This document shows positions 61,929 through 64,000 of a stretch of DNA of 64,000 nucleotides, piece by piece (position 1 is the first letter of the stretch; each line of letters starts with the position of its first letter). The notes beneath the pieces were generated by a model. The model worked only from the letters and a program-made list of their open reading frames with translations, was not told the DNA's origin and searched no databases. This stretch comes from Flavimaricola sp. (GTDB lineage: Bacteria; Pseudomonadota; Alphaproteobacteria; Rhodobacterales; Rhodobacteraceae), in NCBI GenBank assembly GCA_020629175.1, contig JAHDDU010000001.1:76384-140383 (forward strand). The letters are read 5' to 3'. Both the position numbers and the translations under genes were made by a program.

Positions 61929-62996
61929 ATGGACGGATTGCGCGAAAAGTATCTGGAACAAGTGGCTGGTGCTGCGGACGAAAACGCTCTGGAACAGGTG
62001 CGCGTGGCAGCCCTTGGCAAGAAGGGTGAAATCAGCCTTCAGATGCGCGAGCTGGGCAAAATGACGCCCGAGGAACGCCAGGTCGCGGGGCCTGCATTGA
62101 ACGCCCTGAAGGACGAGATCAATTCGGCGCTTGCGGCCAAGAAAGTGGCTCTTGAAGACGCGGCGCTTGATGAGCGGCTGAAGACCGAGTGGCTCGATGT
62201 GACGCTGCCAACGCGCGCCCGGCGGGAGGGGACAATCCACCCCATCAGTCAGGTGACAGAGGAAGTGACCGCGATCTTTGCGGACATGGGCTTTTCCGTC
62301 GCCGAAGGGCCGCAGATTGAAAGCGATTGGTACAACTTTGATGCGCTCAATATCCCCGGCCACCATCCTGCGCGCGCCGAGATGGACACATTCTACACAC
62401 ACCGCAAGGAGGGCGACAATCGCCCGCCGCACGTCCTGCGCACCCACACCAGCCCAGTTCAAATCCGCTCGCTCGAGGCGAACGGCGCGCCCATTCGCAT
62501 TATCGCACCGGGCCGTGTCTATCGCGCGGATTACGACCAGACGCACACGCCAATGTTCCACCAGGTTGAAGGGCTCGCCATCGACAAGGATATCTCAATG
62601 GCAAACCTCAAGTGGTGCCTTGAAGAGTTTGTGAAAGCCTTCTTTGGCGTGGATCATGTCGACCTGCGGTTCCGTGCCAGTCACTTCCCGTTCACCGAGC
62701 CGTCGGCAGAGGTCGACATCCGGTGCTCGTGGGCAGGTGGTACGCTCAAAGTTGGCGAAGGCGACGATTGGCTTGAAATTCTGGGGTCCGGCATGGTGCA
62801 CCCCAAAGTGCTGCAAGCGGCTGGTGTTGATCCCGCCGCATGGCAGGGCTTTGCATTCGGCGTGGGGATCGACCGGATCGCTATGCTCAAGTACGGCATC
62901 CCGGACCTGCGCGCCTTCTTTGACAGCGATCTGCGCTGGTTGCGGCACTACGGCTTTAGCGCTTTGCAGGTGCCTGCGGTACACAGCGGGGTCTGA
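61929..62996 (+). CDS. pheS: Phenylalanine-tRNA ligase subunit alpha
   Basis: A 355-residue catalytic subunit of the class II synthetase that charges tRNA-Phe. The N-terminal coiled coil is followed by motif 1 ([20 protein letters not shown], about residues 99-118), motif 2 ([20 protein letters not shown] near 191-210) and motif 3 ([19 protein letters not shown] near 310-328). The ATG at 61929 is used. pheT, usually next, does not follow within the window's remaining 1 kb. Confidence 0.95.
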   Translation: MDGLREKYLEQVAGAADENALEQVRVAALGKKGEISLQMRELGKMTPEERQVAGPALNALKDEINSALAAKKVALEDAALDERLKTEWLDVTLPTRARREGTIHPISQVTEEVTAIFADMGFSVAEGPQIESDWYNFDALNIPGHHPARAEMDTFYTHRKEGDNRPPHVLRTHTSPVQIRSLEANGAPIRIIAPGRVYRADYDQTHTPMFHQVEGLAIDKDISMANLKWCLEEFVKAFFGVDHVDLRFRASHFPFTEPSAEVDIRCSWAGGTLKVGEGDDWLEILGSGMVHPKVLQAAGVDPAAWQGFAFGVGIDRIAMLKYGIPDLRAFFDSDLRWLRHYGFSALQVPAVHSGV

Positions 62997-63018
62997 GGAT
63001 GAGGGGGTAACCCCATCC
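62997..63018 (+). terminator. Weak hairpin after pheS
   Basis: GGAT/GGGG pairs with CCCC/ATCC (bulge of two bases, GTAA loop) starting at the base after the pheS stop. There is no T-run, so it is a doubtful terminator. Confidence 0.3.
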
Positions 63019-63067
63019 TACGGATATGTGACATGACATTTTCCAGCCTTCCGGGCAGGGTGCTGAC

Positions 63068-63871
63068 ATGAAACATCTTATTGCTTTGCTTCTCTTTTTC
63101 GCCGCGCAGGCCAGCGCCCAAGGGTCGGTTTTGGGGGAAGACACCTGTCATCTTGATGTGCCATGCGTTGTGGGTGATCGCTCCTACCATGTGAAGGAAC
63201 CTGATGGTTGGGACGGTGTGACACCGCTGCCTGTGATGATGCATTTCCACGGTTGGGCGCGGACGGGCGCGCTGCCGGTTCAACATGACAGGATTTCGGG
63301 CCACACGCGCCGGCGGGATGTGCTGCTGATCGCACCTAACGGGCGCAACAGAACGTGGAACTTCCGCGCAGGCTCGCCAGATGTGGATTTTGCGGATGAC
63401 GTTCTGGCTGATGTCATAGCGCGGTATCCAGTGGATGAAGAGCGCATCTTCGTGAGTGGCTATTCTTTTGGGTCCGCCATGGCGTGGCGTTACGTCTGCG
63501 AGAGCGGCGATGACATCAGGGCCTTGCTCGCGGTCTCTGGCACGTTGCGCCGTCAGATCGGTTGCGCGGAAGCGCCACAAGTTGTGCGGCACGTCCATGG
63601 CCTTGACGATACCGTTATGGATTTCCCGATGGGCCCCGGAGGGGACGTCCTCCATCCTGTCCGGCTCTGGCGGGAGCAGTTTGAATGTGGCGAGGCTCGG
63701 GATGATGGGCCATATCAGATCGTCAGCTGGCTGAGTTTCAACCGGTACGTTTGGGACTGTCCTAGTGGTCAGGTAATTTTCGATCTGCATCCGGGCGGGC
63801 ATTTCATTCCGCATGGGTGGCTGGGACGGATGCTGGACGAAGAACTGGGGCGCGAGCCGACCTATCCTTGA
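63068..63871 (+). CDS. Secreted PHB-depolymerase/LpqC-like esterase
   Basis: A 267-residue alpha/beta-hydrolase with a signal peptide (MKHLIALLLFFAAQASA). The nucleophile elbow is GYSFGSAM (Ser near residue 137), the oxyanion-region HFHGWARTG lies near 58-66, an Asp is in HGLDDTV and the catalytic His is in HPGGHFIPHG near 243. This pattern is shared by polyhydroxybutyrate depolymerases and feruloyl/acetyl-xylan esterases, so the substrate is uncertain. It follows pheS by 71 bp. Confidence 0.85.
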   Translation: MKHLIALLLFFAAQASAQGSVLGEDTCHLDVPCVVGDRSYHVKEPDGWDGVTPLPVMMHFHGWARTGALPVQHDRISGHTRRRDVLLIAPNGRNRTWNFRAGSPDVDFADDVLADVIARYPVDEERIFVSGYSFGSAMAWRYVCESGDDIRALLAVSGTLRRQIGCAEAPQVVRHVHGLDDTVMDFPMGPGGDVLHPVRLWREQFECGEARDDGPYQIVSWLSFNRYVWDCPSGQVIFDLHPGGHFIPHGWLGRMLDEELGREPTYP

Positions 63872-63903
63872 CGCGGGCGGCGCTTCGCCCCCATCCTGCG
63901 CGC

Positions 63904-64000
63904 ATGGATACGTTCAATCTCAGAAACCGGGTCGAAGGTGGCGGCACTGCGACGCTGAACCATTGGGGCGCCAATTCAGACTACGGGACACTTCGGTCAG
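63904..64000 (+). CDS. Arginine deiminase/amidinotransferase-fold protein (partial, 5' end)
   Basis: Only the first 32 codons are inside the window. They read MDTFNLRNRVEGGGTATLNH then WGANSDYGTLRS. From memory this N-terminus matches a roseobacter group of arginine deiminase/dimethylarginase-like proteins, in which the NHWG...YGTLR segment opens the guanidine-modifying fold. The call is provisional because no catalytic residue is visible yet. It follows the esterase gene by 32 bp on the same strand. Confidence 0.45.
   Translation, partial: MDTFNLRNRVEGGGTATLNHWGANSDYGTLRS

Overview
The window is chromosomal DNA of an alphaproteobacterium of the Rhodobacteraceae, most likely the marine Roseobacter group. 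The evidence is a high GC content, dense genes with many ATGA-type overlaps, and family-typical content: a malyl-CoA lyase of the Rhodobacter Mcl1 type, a DmdC-like acyl-CoA dehydrogenase, the 45-residue aa3 oxidase subunit IV, a TIGR02302/DUF4175 protein, ftsEX beside a zinc-ribbon membrane protein, and a D-glutamate catabolic cluster. I see no rRNA, tRNA, CRISPR array, insertion sequence or phage block. Most of the window is ordinary housekeeping DNA.

Layout. 0-9 kb: truncated mobA, azlCD, a lipoprotein, oxidase subunit IV, an Lrp/AsnC regulator with a palindromic operator, a class II glutamine amidotransferase, an MBL hydrolase, a Stf0 sulfotransferase, a DmdC-like dehydrogenase and sua5. 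9-18.6 kb: an Imm49-like protein with no visible toxin, an OmpA/BON protein with a coiled-coil partner, ubiA diverging from rsmE, gshA, a fatty-acid desaturase and a GbsR-type regulator. 18.6-23.7 kb: a leftward pyrimidine/phospholipid operon, pyrB, two related tail-anchored proteins, a degenerate pyrC and plsY, ending in a small gene with an apparent CTG start. 23.7-33.3 kb: moaB, an APH-like kinase, an RND efflux pump, a methyltransferase-like protein, a DsbD N-domain protein, AlgH and TlpA. 33.3-46.8 kb: argH, lysA, DUF4175, zinc-ribbon, ftsEX, plsC, rpiB, accA, an AraC/GyrI regulator and mcl1.

47-50.3 kb holds the clearest pathway, dgcN-dgcA-D-amino-acid transaminase. D-amino acids would be funnelled to D-glutamate, which is acetylated and racemised into L-metabolism. 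50.3-55.1 kb holds an ECF sigma/anti-sigma pair diverging from a YceI gene, an AGAT-like amidinotransferase, and two N-anchored proteins that appear to share a C-terminal module. One of these carries RTX-like repeats and has a CtrA-type box just upstream. 55-64 kb returns to housekeeping (DUF1244, N-formylglutamate amidohydrolase, pyk, DUF4139, rpmI-rplT, pheS), with a diguanylate cyclase on the opposite strand between rplT and pheS.

The least explained items are the two tail-anchored proteins inside the pyr operon, the anchored RTX/paralogue pair, a 33-bp intergenic element present three times, and several perfect inverted repeats beside regulator genes. The only gene-free stretch over 300 bases is 46800-47280. 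All family names come from reading the translations by eye; no searches were run.
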